A program made the translations under genes and the position numbers. Source: Candidula unifasciata (taxonomy: Eukaryota > Mollusca > Gastropoda > Stylommatophora > Geomitridae). From it: a stretch of 64,000 nt of DNA. Under the pieces are notes generated by a model. That model was given only the letters and a program-made list of their open reading frames with translations. It searched no databases and was not told the DNA's origin. The stretch is from the NCBI GenBank assembly GCA_905116865.2, contig CAJHNH020000236.1, forward strand, positions 131,501 to 195,500. Direction: 5' to 3'. Below are positions 11,513-22,629 of this stretch, piece after piece. The stretch's first letter is position 1, and each line of letters begins with the position of its first letter.

Positions 11513-12920
11513 TAAACGGTCACTAAAACAACTTGGCGAAGCAAAAGAAAGGGCTTCGAGTTGGTTCTGGACGCAACGGAGCGTCGTGGTGGGTGGGCCT
11601 CGGTAGACTGGTCCGAGTTCCTAGTGGAAAGGAGCTTCTTATCCCTCAAAGCCAAAGTGCCCGAGAAGTGTCTGCCAGTGCCTCAGCCAAATGCCAAAGC
11701 CTAACACTTGTCCGATGAACCAACCGTAAGCTAATTACTCTGGCCGTGAAGGTAGGCGGCTAATTTGCTACCGCAGCGACAAATAAAGCACCATATCTCA
11801 CAATACCTGTTGCAAAGTCACCATATCGTCTTGACCCTGTCCAAGAGTCCGATTAAGTGCAGCAGGGGAAGATCGAGGCCTGGCCTCGTGACCCAGGTCA
11901 GCCCACCTTCCGAGACTGTATAGGAAGTAATGGGCCGAAACAATCGTTGACAAAGGATCTTTCTACTGATGATCGGTGGACCCCTGCTGTGCATGATCCC
12001 CTCTAGAGTTCTTATTATTATTATTACTAGTAAGCGCTCCACTCTTCTCGGCAAGGCAAAGTAATGTTACATTTTCATTTTTTTCATCTGATTGCTTTTG
12101 TGTTTTTGTATATTAATATAATGCAATGTTTAAATTATTTTATGCAACCTTGTCAATGTATTGTATGGCAATAACAATCTTGGTTTTTTTCCCCTTTTTT
12201 GGGAACGGGTTATTCGTTTCCTTTTTATTTCTTATGTGAAAATTCGTTTGGTATACGTCTTGTCTGGTATACGTCCTGTTAGGTATACGTCATGTTTCGT
12301 ATATATTCTTCTTCTTCAGCGATCTCTGGTCATGCGCATAATCCACTGTGGGTCATAAACTGGGATGTCTATTCAAGGTCTCTTAGGTTTCCCCAAAGCT
12401 TAGTTGTCAGTTCTACTGGGTGTTGCCATATGTCGCTCCGCAGCTCCGCCAGGAGAGGACAGTCTTGCAGGACATGTTCTGGAGTCTGTTCAGCACGAAG
12501 GCACCGACAGAGAGCTGTTTGGCTCATACCTAATTTATGTGAGTGTTTATTGAGTCTGCAGTGTCCAGTGCGTGAGCGAAAAACTGTGACTTGGTCTGTT
12601 CTGTTCAAGTGTTTCAGAAAATCTTTTTCGTAGTTATAACCAGTGTTGGTTTTCCAATCTGTTTCTGATTTTCTCTTAATGAGAGTTTTGACTTCTGGAA
12701 AAGATAGTGGCTGGTAGGTCTGTGGTTTGTTACTACCTTCCTTGGCTAAAGCATCTGCGCTTTCATTGCCTTTGATGCCATAGTGTGACGGAATCCACTG
12801 CAAGTGAATTTCTGCCTTATTTGACAACATAGCAAGTTCATGTGTTAGACTTTGTAGTGTGCTGTCGGTAGGTTTGGACTCAAGGGCCTGTATAGCTGAC
12901 AGTGAGTCAGTGAGAAAAAC
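11513..12920 (+). repeat. Tandem duplication, unit 2 (~1408 bp)
   Basis: Unit 2 starts with TAAACGGTCACTAAAAC, as unit 1 does, and runs directly into the longer original RNase-H LINE sequence (CTATCCTGCC at about 12920). That shows unit 2 keeps the ancestral right flank and unit 1 the ancestral left flank. Confidence 0.95.
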
Positions 12921-13013
12921 TATCCTGCCTGCGGTGATTTGCAGATTGTTCATATACTGTGCGTATATATTCAATGATCTGGAACCGATTAAGGGCGTAT
13001 ACCAAGGTACCAC
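12369..13013 (-). pseudogene. LINE RNase H domain and C-terminus, unit 2 (longest copy)
   Basis: 214 open codons. RNase H motifs are VFLTDSLSAIQAL and LQWIPSHYGIKGNESADALA. The tail is RTGHCRLNKHSHKLGMS with CRCLRAEQTPEHVLQDCP, a Cys/His motif typical of Jockey- or I-like elements with RNase H. The first RNase H Asp and everything upstream are missing, so it is a 5'-truncated copy. The start codon is arbitrary. Confidence 0.88.
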
Positions 13014-13483
13014 TGTGTTTTCGTTAGCGTGTTTATTGTAATGTCAGGTCTTGAGTCGCTTCAATAACCTATCATTGTTGTTGTAAAAATAATAATAATT
13101 ATTATTATTATTGGTTTTAATCCGTATCGAGGGAAATTTTTTTTTTTTAATATTTCTACTGGCTTCAAAGGGTGCATGTCCTATTTTATCATCATAATCA
13201 TCATTAAAATATTACGCGGTTTCCGCAAAGTGTTTCCTGTCTAGAACTATCGTAACTACTCCCCTTTTTGATTGTCGAATTTTAGTTCTCTCCAAAATTA
13301 GTAATTACTGAGAATCTTCGCTTTTTATTTCTAATCTTTTTTTTTTCGGTACGCAACAGTACGTAGTATCGGCACTTTTTAGGGTGCAAAATTTGTTTTG
13401 TCAGCGCTATTGTAACAAGCACTTTCTAGTGATTAGGAAAACTGAGTCCTGTTTGTTGTGACCTTCACCCCGAGTTTCATCTC

Positions 13484-13757
13484 GCCTGCATTGATCTTTT
13501 TCTTCTCTTCGAATTTACATGCTGTAAATTCCTGCACAAAGTTCTGTTCGTTCGCCCACGTCAGGACTGTAGTCTTGTTCCAGAACTTGAGTTTTGCGTC
13601 CACGTCGATCAGGCCTATAGGTACGCAGACTGTTGGTTTCTTGCTTCTCAGTCAGATCCAGTCCGACTTCGAAGGAAACCTGTAGAGTTATGGACTCTTA
13701 CGACATACTTGTTAGGTAGTGGGTCTGTTTTTAGCCCACAATGGGACCCTGGAACCA
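13484..13757 (-). repeat. SINE-2 copy
   Basis: Plus-strand blocks CTTCTCTTCGAATTTACATG, GTAGTCTTGTTCCAGAAC, CAGACTGTTGGTTTCTTGC, GACTCTTACGACATACTTGT and CCCACAATGGGACCCTGGAA match SINE-2 in order. Confidence 0.8.
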
Positions 13758-14005
13758 AGTGGAGTAGCATGACATTAATGACATCACTCCTGCCCAGTGC
13801 TGGGGCAATCGAAGAGACCGTCTTGTCCACAAATTGCCAGCTTTCCCAGATTTCCCCATTATGATCTGTTCTGTGCAATAATCAGTTAATTGGTCTTATA
13901 GTTTAATAATAATAGCCGCGACAAAATGCATCACTGTCGTACTCCTGTTCTTCTTTCAAATATAATTATCATCTGTAGTTAATTCTGCATAATTATGGTG
14001 TAGTG

Positions 14006-14471
14006 AAGCGGTTTGCAAACTGGGTGCCAGGGGCGTATGCCAGGAGTGTCGCGGCAAAAATCAAGAATGCTTTTTATTATTCATTTGCCTGAGATCAGCG
14101 AAGACAGCAGTTTAAAACAGAAATACCTTTAAAGCAAGCCAAGAAGAGTTCTGAACGCAGGTATATTCAGAAAACAATAATATTGGAAAGGCTGCAGCGC
14201 ATTCTCAAAGTACGCTTACATTAAAAAAAAACAGACACAGGAGCAATCTGCAAGTGATTTCAGGGCACAGTTAACTAAACTTCCCACAAAACTAAAGGAA
14301 ATAATAAAAAATTCACCGTTTCATTCATCGCATTAAAGAAAGCTGCTTTTTTTTTTTTTCCTTTTTTTCATAAATAATCAAACCGCTTTTTGGATAGTGT
14401 GCTGCAAAAAAAATATTTTTTTTATGCATGACAAGGGTGCCGAGACAAAAAAAAAAGTTTCAGAAACGCTG
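14006..14471. mobile_element. Non-autonomous hAT-like element with 8-bp TSD
   Basis: The ends are imperfect inverted repeats: AAGCGGTTTGCAAACT on the left, and the complement of the right end is CAGCGTTTCTGAAACT, beginning with the CAG expected for hAT. GTGTAGTG flanks both sides (13998-14005 and 14472-14479), the 8-bp duplication typical of hAT. The interior is AT-rich with no usable transposase. Confidence 0.75.
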
Positions 14472-14799
14472 GTGTAGTGGTTTGGTGGGGTGTGGACAAT
14501 GGACGAAAAAGAATATTTCTGTTCATGGCCACATTCCAAAAAAGCATCCTAATTGTAAACGAAGAATTCAACTTTGTTATGTGGTTATGCGGCTTAACTG
14601 GATTTCCGCGATTTGTACCTGTTTGATTACAATCCTTGATTTGTTAATACGGTTAGCCCCCCCCCCCCCCCCCTAGAGACCACCCATATACACTCTATCT
14701 CACTTCTGATTGGTCGACCTTGAGTCACCTGACCTTCGCACACGGCTACGGGGGTGTTCAGCCTTGCCGTTGATATACCGTGTCGTATATTTAAGCATG

Positions 14800-14880
14800 C
14801 CAGCGCTTTTAACACTACAAAAACAATTAGAACCTGGGTCTAACACACAAACTCCCTAGAGAGTACTGCAACCTATGTCA
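14800..14880 (-). repeat. LINE 3' UTR repeat, copy 2, partial
   Basis: GCTTTTAACACTACAAAA, AGAACCTGGGTCTAAC and the following block are alike to 245-330 and 58727-58800, the 3' end of the LINE seen at 407-795. Confidence 0.5.
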
Positions 14881-14957
14881 CGTGTATTCTCTTTCTCGGA
14901 AGAAAAACGTTAATGCAAGACAAGCCAGAAAGCAAACAAGAGAGCGACACACCCGTA

Positions 14958-14961
14958 AACC

Positions 14962-14992
<31 letters not shown>

Positions 14993-15001
14993 ACACACAC
15001 T
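14958..15001 (+). repeat. C18 tract followed by (CA)n
   Basis: A pure C run directly followed by about ten CA units. Confidence 0.95.
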
Positions 15002-15414
15002 TTTCTCGGGCAGCAGACCAATCTAAAAAACCTATGAATGGAACGAATGGAATGAATAGTGATTTTGGGGGAGACTATCGTGAAACTAAATGGTAATCCT
15101 ACAGGCTGCAATTCTGGAAGAAAGAAACTGTTAAAAGCAAACAATCATATCCTCGAGGCTATGACCACGTACACGCCAACACTGTCGTAGTCTAAATATT
15201 ATCTTTTTTTACTCAAAGAACAAAAAGAAGAACTCCAAGCTTACCTGAGAAATTTACGTTTTGCGTGGAATTCCCTTTTTTAACGGATTTTACCGTTGCA
15301 GCTCCAAGTTGAGCTATTTGCGTCAAATGATCCATTTCCTGCTACACATTAGCAAATGATCTACAAAAAGTACGGCTGTCCTTCGCGGATATCAGTCAGT
15401 CAGTCAGAAGCATG

Positions 15415-15690
15415 TTCATTGCAGAGCCTTGCTTACATAACCCTCCGAAAAGTTCCTCGATCACAAGCAAGATGTCCCGCGTCGATACACCCATCTGGAG
15501 TTCACCCGCCACCTCCTGCACCCATCTTCTCTTTGGCCTTCCTCTTCCTCTCTTCCCAGGCATATACCCCTCCATTACTGTTCTTTCTAAACTTTCGTTA
15601 GGTTTCAGGTGACCAAAATATTTGAATTGTCTGTGTTTTATCGTCTTTTAATAGCTAGCCTTCTTCAATATTCAGTTCTTGAAGTACGCA
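15415..15690 (-). pseudogene. LINE RT C-terminal tail fragment
   Basis: The minus strand, with frameshifts and stops, reads KYFGHLK-like sequence, then YMPGKRGRGRPKRRWVQEVA and GELQMGVST. This is the GRGRP..RW block of RTE-like LINE C-termini. It is most like the inner element at 17507-17925. Confidence 0.65.
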
Positions 15691-15913
15691 TTAATTTATT
15701 CTTTTCTTCGCCCATCAGATATCAGAATTTATATTTGGATTTGTGTCTATTTCAAAAGCTGAGATCTCTGTAATGTAGGCAAAACGGTGCACTTGTTCAT
15801 ATCCTCGCCCGCAATGGACTGCACCTTACACCCGGCAGATGTAGCGGCCGCGAATTTAAATGACAGGTCGGCCAAACACCCCATTTTGATACCGATATAT
15901 CTGGTAATATACT

Positions 15914-15986
15914 GCCTGGCTAGCTCAGTCGGTAGAGCATGAGACTCTTAATCTCAGGGTCGTGGGTTCGAGCTCCACGTTTAGCG
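15914..15986 (+). tRNA. tRNA-Lys(CTT)-like gene, probably pseudogene
   Basis: 73 nt with D arm TAGCTCAGTCGGTAGAGC, anticodon stem-loop TGAGACTCTTAATCTCA (anticodon CTT at 15947-15949) and T arm GTGGGTTCGAGCTCCAC. The B box is intact and a T9 run (15988-15996) could end Pol III transcription. The acceptor stem GCCTGGC against GTTTAGC has two mismatches (C-A and T-T) plus two G-T pairs. That suggests a decayed copy or a tRNA-derived repeat head. Confidence 0.75.
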
Positions 15987-15996
15987 ATTTTTTTTT

Positions 15997-16296
15997 CCGG
16001 ATTGCTAAGCGCAGTTGGACGAACCGGACTGAGCGGCGACCGGGTGACAAACTCCTTGTTGTCCGGGGTAGACAGAAAAGCTAATTTATCCCAGATTTAC
16101 GGTATCAATCATGGAATCAATGCCAAAGGGTCGCCATTATCCATAGTATTTAGCCAAACGGGTAACAACTCATGGTTTCTTGATAATTGAAACAAACAAA
16201 CAAAGAGACCTGTGATCTAATTTTTGTCTTTATAAATCTCCCAAAAAAATTTTTGAAATAACTTTTTGTAACAGGCGCTTGCTTGGGTTGTGTAAA

Positions 16297-16374
<78 letters not shown>

Positions 16375-17252
16375 GGGGGAGAGAGAGAGTAACGTGACCG
16401 TTTAAACGGAATTATTATTTTTAAAAGGGGGAAAGTTGGTCAGCTGTACACAAAATTTCACGGTTACTTACGGTATAAATGCCGCTTGCGTCGGTACAAT
16501 CACCTGTAAAACATTAAGCAAATACGTTAAAAAGTGAATACATTTCTTCCCTTATTGTGTATCTATTCGACCACTATGATGGACGAACAACAGTTTTAAA
16601 GAGCGTACAACTAGGACGAGAAACAGACTCTTGAAAATCAACTGGACCTTTATTGTGGAGACGACAACTGGCTCACAGATTGATTAGTCTTAGTCTTAGT
16701 CGCAGTTTCAACTTCACTGCAGCCTGGTTACCCCATACTTGCTCCGTTCCTCTGCCAGTGAAAAATCAAATCAAATATCCCTCAGTGCCCCATTTGAAAG
16801 ACTGGTGAACAATTAGTCCCGACGCAATCCAGAAATATGCGCACACGCGACAAATGCATAAGGCAGTTGCTGATTGATTGCGCTAGAGAATTGTATAAAT
16901 GCATATGATGATTGGATTGTTTAGATCATTGCTTGGTTTTGATGACTGAATGCCTTTAGCAGCTAAATCTTTATATGAGAAGCAGTAACCAGTCTCTGCC
17001 AACCATCCTTAGTAGACTCTTAACACTTGTCGTAGGTTCAGGTCACCACAGGAACCACGGAACGACGCTTTAAGCAGGCGGCTAGTCGTTCTGCGGGTAT
17101 AGACCGAGCCATGTTGGTTAAAACCCTGTGAAATAAAGGCGATCTTTTTGACTTTAACTTAACCACTGGCTTGATAGTCTACAGTATTTCTATACATTGC
17201 CTTTCTGATATCTGTCAGCAACTACGGCTTTTCTTCCAACACTATATATCCT
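15997..17252. other. No gene seen; (GA)n microsatellite
   Basis: Contains a (GA)n array at 16298-16390. The remainder shows no recognisable element apart from short low-complexity runs. Confidence 0.5.
16298..16390 (+). repeat. (GA)n microsatellite
   Basis: About 36 GA units with a short A2G7 interruption before the last five. Confidence 0.97.
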
Positions 17253-17506
17253 ATGCCTAGCATCCACGCGATACTGAAGAATTATCAGCTGCGTTGGGCT
17301 GGTCACCTAACCCGCATGCCAGACTATCGCTTCCCAAAGAGAGTATTTTATGGCGAGCTCCAGCAAGGGAAGAGGTGCCAGGGAGAACAGAAAAGGCGCT
17401 ATAAGGATACACTGAAAACTGCTCTCAATTCTTTTGGCATCAACACAACGATGTGGGATGCTGCTGCACAGGACTGTTCTGGATGGCATAAGTTTCTCAG
17501 ACGGAT
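17253..17506 (+). pseudogene. Outer LINE C-terminal tail, part 1
   Basis: Reads LRWAGHLTRMPDYRFPK, FYGELQQGKR, RRYKDTLKTALNSF and DCSGWHKFL, a typical tail of APE LINEs that end with a zinc finger. It is interrupted at about 17506 by a second LINE tail and resumes near 17926. Confidence 0.8.
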
Positions 17507-17925
17507 GTGAGTCGTGGACTATCTCTCAGTCCTTAAGAAAGAGAATAGGGGCTTTTGAGCTGAAATGCTATAGAATGATTCTCGGAATATCTTGGACAAA
17601 GAAGATGAGAAATATTGACATCTTAAAAGATCTGAACATCAAGGAAGATTGGCTAATAAACAGCATCTTTTCACGAAAGTTGAAATATTTTGGTCATATC
17701 AGGCGCCACGACGGATTGGAAAAAATTATAGCAGAAGGCATGGTACCAGGAAGGAGGGGCAGGGGCCGACCGACACGAAGATGGGCACAGGATATAAGTG
17801 ACTCCTTGAGTGTGAAAGTGCATGAGGCGGGAGAACTGGCGAGAGACCGAGTTTCTTTCAGGCAGACTGTGATGAGAGCGACGTTCTGCAAAGGACCTGC
17901 TACATGTTGATGATGGTGCATCAGC
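17507..17925 (+). mobile_element. Inner RTE-like LINE tail nested in outer LINE
   Basis: The open segment reads CESWTISQSLRKRI, then KLKYFGHIRRHDGLEK and GRRGRGRPTRRWAQDI, ending near a TGATGATGGTG microsatellite-like tail (about 17909-17921). It is 5'-truncated to the last ~130 residues. Its insertion splits the outer LINE at the HKFL codon region. Confidence 0.75.
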
Positions 17926-18154
17926 TTGCCAGGCAGCGGAGGTTGTATAGTCAGAGAAACGGAGGCAGACTAGTAAGAAGCGTATTGCTTATCCCACACT
18001 TACTGCAGCTTCCACCTGTTGTCCGCACTGCTCAAGAACTTTCCTGACTCATATTGGACTAACTAGCCACCTTCGTACTCATCATCATCGATCACTGGTT
18101 GAAAAGCGGTCTTCATCACTTGCGATGGACGAGCAACGTCTAAGACATAGCTTG
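17926..18154 (+). pseudogene. Outer LINE C-terminal tail, part 2, with C2H2 finger
   Basis: In one frame with a single early stop it reads SEKRRQTSKKR, then TCCPHCSRTFLTHIGLTSHL and RTHHHR. That is a C2H2 zinc finger (CPHC spaced to H...H), as found at the end of this LINE class. It matches the fingers at 25715-25770 and 44310-44360. Confidence 0.7.
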
Positions 18155-18455
18155 TGTACAACATATTAAAAATATCCGAGTCCGAACGAGTTTAGCTAAT
18201 TCACCTTTGCGACAGAAAAATAGTTAACATATGATGTGGGCTAGACTAGATTATTGTTACAGGTAAACTATACTTTTTTTGTAAAGCGGTCGTTACTGCC
18301 TGTATGTACCACTTTTAAGTGCGATGAAGGACAACAGGATGTAGAAAAGGGATGGGAAAGAAGGGGGAAAAAAGGGGGGGGGGGTTCTTGAACCTAAGCA
18401 GAGCTTTTTTTCCTGCATTACCATCACCTTTTCCTGAGGATTTTTTTTAATAAAT

Positions 18456-18771
18456 ACTTTGTGATGAGTACCGCCAATAGACACTTTGTGGCGAGTACCG
18501 CCAATAGACACTTTGTGATGAGTACCGCCAATAGACACTTTGTGATGAGTACCGCCAATAGATACTTTGTGATGAGTACCGCCAATAGACACTTTGTGGT
18601 GAGTACCGCCAATAGACACTTTGTGATGAGTACCGCCAATAGACACTTTGTGGTGAGTACCGCCAATAGACACTTTGTGGCGAGTACCGCCAATAGACAC
18701 TTTGTGATGAGTACCGCCAATAGACACTTTGTGGTGGTTACCGCCGTCTTTCATTAGACACTTTATGGTGG
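18456..18771 (+). repeat. 27-bp minisatellite, 11 units plus a diverged end
   Basis: Units contain GAGTACCGCCAATAGACAC and differ mainly at one triplet (ATG, GCG or GTG before AGT). The period is nine codons, so all reading frames that avoid stops stay open: VMSTANRHF forward, THHKVSIGG and TKCLLAVLI reverse. The last unit is altered (GTCTTTCATTAGACAC). Confidence 0.97.
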
Positions 18772-20074
18772 GTACAAGCGATGTTCTCTTTTCCCTAGAG
18801 GAAAAAAGCTTTGAGCCTTAGGATTTACTGCTGCATGGCTAGCGCAGTCGTCACAGACTGTGCAGGTACTGAAAGAATCAAGGGTCCAGGTTATATATTT
18901 GGACACACGCACACACACACACACACACATGTGCACACACGCGAGCGCGCGCACACACGCATATTATTGTATTACCGAAACTGTACAAGAAAAGCAACGT
19001 GAAACAGGTGCTCGCATACCTCAACTGGTTTCTATTGATAAACTACAAGGGTAATTATACGATATTGTGAGAATGCGCACGTGTGTGTGTCTGTCTGTGT
19101 GTAGGTGTTTTCGTGTGTGTGTAAGCTTCTGTGTGTGTTATAGAGGGTTTCACTTTCTGCATACTTTCAGAAATAATGGAAAGCCGAGGTTGTTGAGCAC
19201 ATTTCGCCGAAACTGGCACCCAGTTTACCGTAAATAAACGCCATGTGATGAATGTTAGTGCTTCGCGTCTAATTATATAGTTATATAAATATATTTGACA
19301 GCATGCAGAATACGCATCTCTAGCTAATAGAGTTGCCGACACCAAGCGCGAACGCACACACACAGGGGAAAAAACATTGGGTGGGGGAGGAGGGGCCTGA
19401 CCTCTTTACTATTTTCTAGCAGTCAGGTGCTCAAAGTCTTGTTTAATGGGGTGATAATAATAATAATCTTTATTTTATTATTATTATTTGTATGTACTGA
19501 AGGGCAAACAAAATATCAATATATACTCATGAATACTTAAATAGAAAACCTCTAGAAAATAATGTATGTGTGTGCATGTGTGTGTGAGCGCGCGCGCGCA
19601 TTTTTCTTGGGGGGGGGGGGTGTTATGAGGGTGGGTCAGGGCGGGAGAGAGAAAAAAAAAGGGGGGGGGGAATAACTCGAAGTTCTTGCAAATGTGTTTT
19701 TTTAGAGGAGGATTTGCTCAGGCCACCCCAGAAAATTGTGTTGAACTATTCCCCCCCCCCCCCCCTTCCCACTTTTTTTTCCAAACCCACCTAAATAATA
19801 AAAGACTAATTAAACAAAAATGTTTTCAGTGCGAGACCTATCACACCTTCACAACAATACGGTAATAGCATCACCTCAACCCAATGTTGTGTTAAAACTA
19901 AAGTCGTACGCATGTGTGTGCAATCTCCTAAAAGCGCACCAGTTGACAGACAATGTGTAACGTGTGTGAATTATCGATTTTGCAACAAATGTTAGCGCTT
20001 CAGTGCGTGCATGTGTGTTCGTGTGTGTGTGCGCGCGAGTGTGTTGTTAGAGGAGATTCATATCTCTGTAACTT
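18772..20074. other. No gene seen; CA/TG repeats and G/C tracts
   Basis: Holds (CA)n near 18902-18930, TG-rich sequence at 19080-19140 and 19561-19600, (AAT)n at 19455-19490, G tracts at 19608-19672 and a C tract at 19750-19766. No coding signature. Confidence 0.5.
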
Positions 20075-20362
20075 CCCCGTGTGGATTCCGGGGTCCCATT
20101 GTGGGGAAAACAAGAATAGACCCACTGCCTACCCAAAAGCATGTCGTAAGAGTCGACTAATTTGAGAGCTTCTTTTGAAGTCGGAGTGCATCTGCCTGAG
20201 AGGCAAGGAACCAACAGTCTGCTTTTAAGTGAATCAGATCTGTAAAACTGATGTACACGCAACACTCAGGTTCTGGAGCAGGACTGCAGTTCAGAAGTGG
20301 ACGAACAGCCAGAACTTTCCACTAGAGTGTACAGCTAGTGACCGCGAAGAAAAAGAAGATAT
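20075..20362 (+). repeat. SINE-2 full copy
   Basis: Nearly full SINE-2 in sense orientation: GTGTGGATTCCGGGG, GCATGTCGTAAGAGTCGAC, AGTCGGAGTGCATCTGCC, CTGTAAAACTGATGTACAC, AGAAGTGGACGAACAGCC and a GAAGAAAAAGAAGA tail. Confidence 0.88.
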
Positions 20363-20907
20363 CTCTGTAACAAGTGACAATCAGTTAGACAGAACAAGTT
20401 CTGGAATCAATACTTAGAACAATGGACGCGCCCAAAATGCTAGCAATATTTCTGGGTCGAATAAAACAACAAATCTCAGGGATATACTCTCCGGGATCAA
20501 TCTTCGAAATAACCTCCCGGGAGTTAAACACATTTCAGTGTGTTAGCTGTATGTAATACAGATTCAAATTAACCACACGTGAAAAGACTGCCAAAGTTAT
20601 TTTCACGCTTGTGATTTAAAAAAAAAAATTATAGTTCATTAAAGTTTAATGGTAACATCCACATTTAAGTTATACAACATTAAAACACATGTGCACGAGA
20701 AAAAACATTCATGACAATATCAATTACGATATAAAGCAATGTGACAGTGCCCTACGAGAATGGAGAAATGTCCGCTTAGGAGTACTACAAAGTGATGAAG
20801 ACACATTTACTAACTAACCTCTCACAGCAAGTCACTCATTGCCTCTTTACTAATTGTTGACTAACAGTATAATTATATGTTGTAGAAATATACTAATTAT
20901 ATTATCA

Positions 20908-21186
20908 TTTTTGTGAATTTTCTGCTTCGCGAACACTGGCCGTACACTCTAGCAGAAGCTTCTAGTTGTTCATCTACTTCTTATGCACATTTGCAGTTGT
21001 ACAGTCTGTGTTCATTTTTGTAAATGTTCTGCTCGCGAACACTGGCAGAAACTTCTGGTTGTTCATCTACTTCTAATACACATTTGCAGTTGTACGGTCT
21101 GTGTTCATTTTTGTGAATTTTCTGCTTCGCGAACACTGGCCGTACACTCTAGCAGAAGCTTCTAGTTGTTCATCTAATTCTGGACT
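20908..21186 (-). repeat. SINE-2-derived tandem repeat, three units of ~95-105 bp
   Basis: Three units repeat CTGCTTCGCGAACACTGGC, GTTGTTCATCTACTTCT and CATTTGCAGTTGTAC. Units 1 and 3 share an extra CGTACACTCTAGCAGAAGC that unit 2 lacks. The unit core resembles the GCGTTCACC...TTGTTCGTCCACTTCT part of SINE-2. Confidence 0.8.
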
Positions 21187-21819
21187 TTAGTCTTGTGTAT
21201 GTTTCACAGCAGTATTTTTATGTGCTAAATTTGATAAAGTACAAATGTCAACCCTCCCCCGCCCAGCTCCTGTGATGCAACAGTACCCTCTCAGAATCAA
21301 AGAGTTAGCACTGACATTTCTTTACTTCTGCTGGAATAGCTTTCAGTCTATTTCTACACGTTATTGATGTTTATGTTCATGTTGCCTGTAGCAAAAGCAT
21401 TTTTGTTTGTCTGCAAGAGCCTTTATTGTTATATTTAAATAGCACACATATTTACCTTAAAAATGACGTATAGTTCTATAAAATATGTCAAAAATTAATG
21501 AAACTGTAGTTTAATTAGTGTATACATCTCCTCGCTAAAAACTGTTAACACCGAGGGACTCAATTCTTGCACAAGAACGGGAATTCCCGTTGACCCAGTT
21601 GGCCTATAAATAGAGAAGGCCGTGGATATCACCAACAGTCCAGGAGAATTATATAGGGTTGTTCTGGTCACCTACTTAGATTTAGGATATATCCAAAACC
21701 ATATTTTTCTGTATACTTTAAAATACTTAGGAAAAATGTAGGATGATGGAAGACATTCTGAAGTCACCGAGCGTATCGTCACAGCCACCACACGCGTGGT
21801 TCAGCATCCTCTGCATGCG
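21187..21819. other. No gene recognised; TATAAATAG motif
   Basis: Only a CCTATAAATAGAGAAGG promoter-like motif at about 21604-21620 stands out. No coding segment or element border was identified around it. Confidence 0.4.
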
Positions 21820-22030
21820 ATCATCATCATCAAGTGTCTTGCTGACTAGCATGGGCGACCATGTCACTCCACAATCTGTGATCTACGACTGCGTGTATCA
21901 GTTCGTATGATGACACCTTCCATGTCATGCCAAAAGGCTGACAAGAATCTTCTCATGTTGTCTTCTTCTGTCTCTCTTTGCTCAGAACTGTCCAGTGGTC
22001 GACATATCTGAGCTGCTCTTTTTGGCTGTT
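21820..22030 (-). pseudogene. LINE RT C-terminal tail fragment
   Basis: The minus strand reads EQRETEEDNMRRFLSAFWHD, then in a shifted frame YELIHAVVDHRLWSDMVAHA, then an ATCATCATC tail. It is the same domain end as at 60240-60393. Confidence 0.7.
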
Positions 22031-22404
22031 CAAATAAGTATAAGGATTTTTCCGTAGAGCCATATATGAAGTTATTAAAAAGTAAACATTAAACGGAGTT
22101 TATTGTCCTCCCCACAGGGCAATAATTGCTACATGTGGGAAGACTGCGTGAGGAAAACACAATATCTTTTACTGTGTGACTCTCTTACAGTTGTGCAAAA
22201 GCCACGAGAACAGTGTTTTTCTAAACAGCCCAACGTGGAAATAAAGGTAAAGTCGGGAGATGCGAGCCAGCGTCATTGCACACAGTTATAAACCATAAGT
22301 GCTCTGCCACCAGTACAGACAGCTGATATGAAACTCTCCGCCTGTGTCCCCGTCCGCACGCAACTCTGTAACTACAGCGACGTTCCTCAATTTGCCCTAG
22401 AGTG

Positions 22405-22540
22405 TTAACTCTGGTACCCATTACTTACAGGCTGGGTGAACCCCGGGAACCACCCGGTTTCGAACACCGGCCGTGTGCTGCTGCGAGTCGCAGCTGGATT
22501 TGAAAGCGAGCTTCATATCGACTGCGCTAACGCGGCCCCT
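22405..22540 (-). repeat. SINE-1 head C plus start of body
   Basis: On the minus strand GCGTTAGCGCAGTCGATA (A box) and GGTGTTCGAAACCGG (B box) are followed by CACCCAGCCTGTAAG and ATGGGTACCAGAG. The body start matches SINE-1, but the tRNA-like head differs from those at 7361-7642 and 24591-24848. Confidence 0.7.
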
Positions 22541-22629
22541 GGAAAAACTAACTCGAAGATTAGACTGTGAAACGATTTTGCTAGCCTCTGAGTCACAGAT
22601 CATCATATTCTGAAGAGAATTATGTGATA

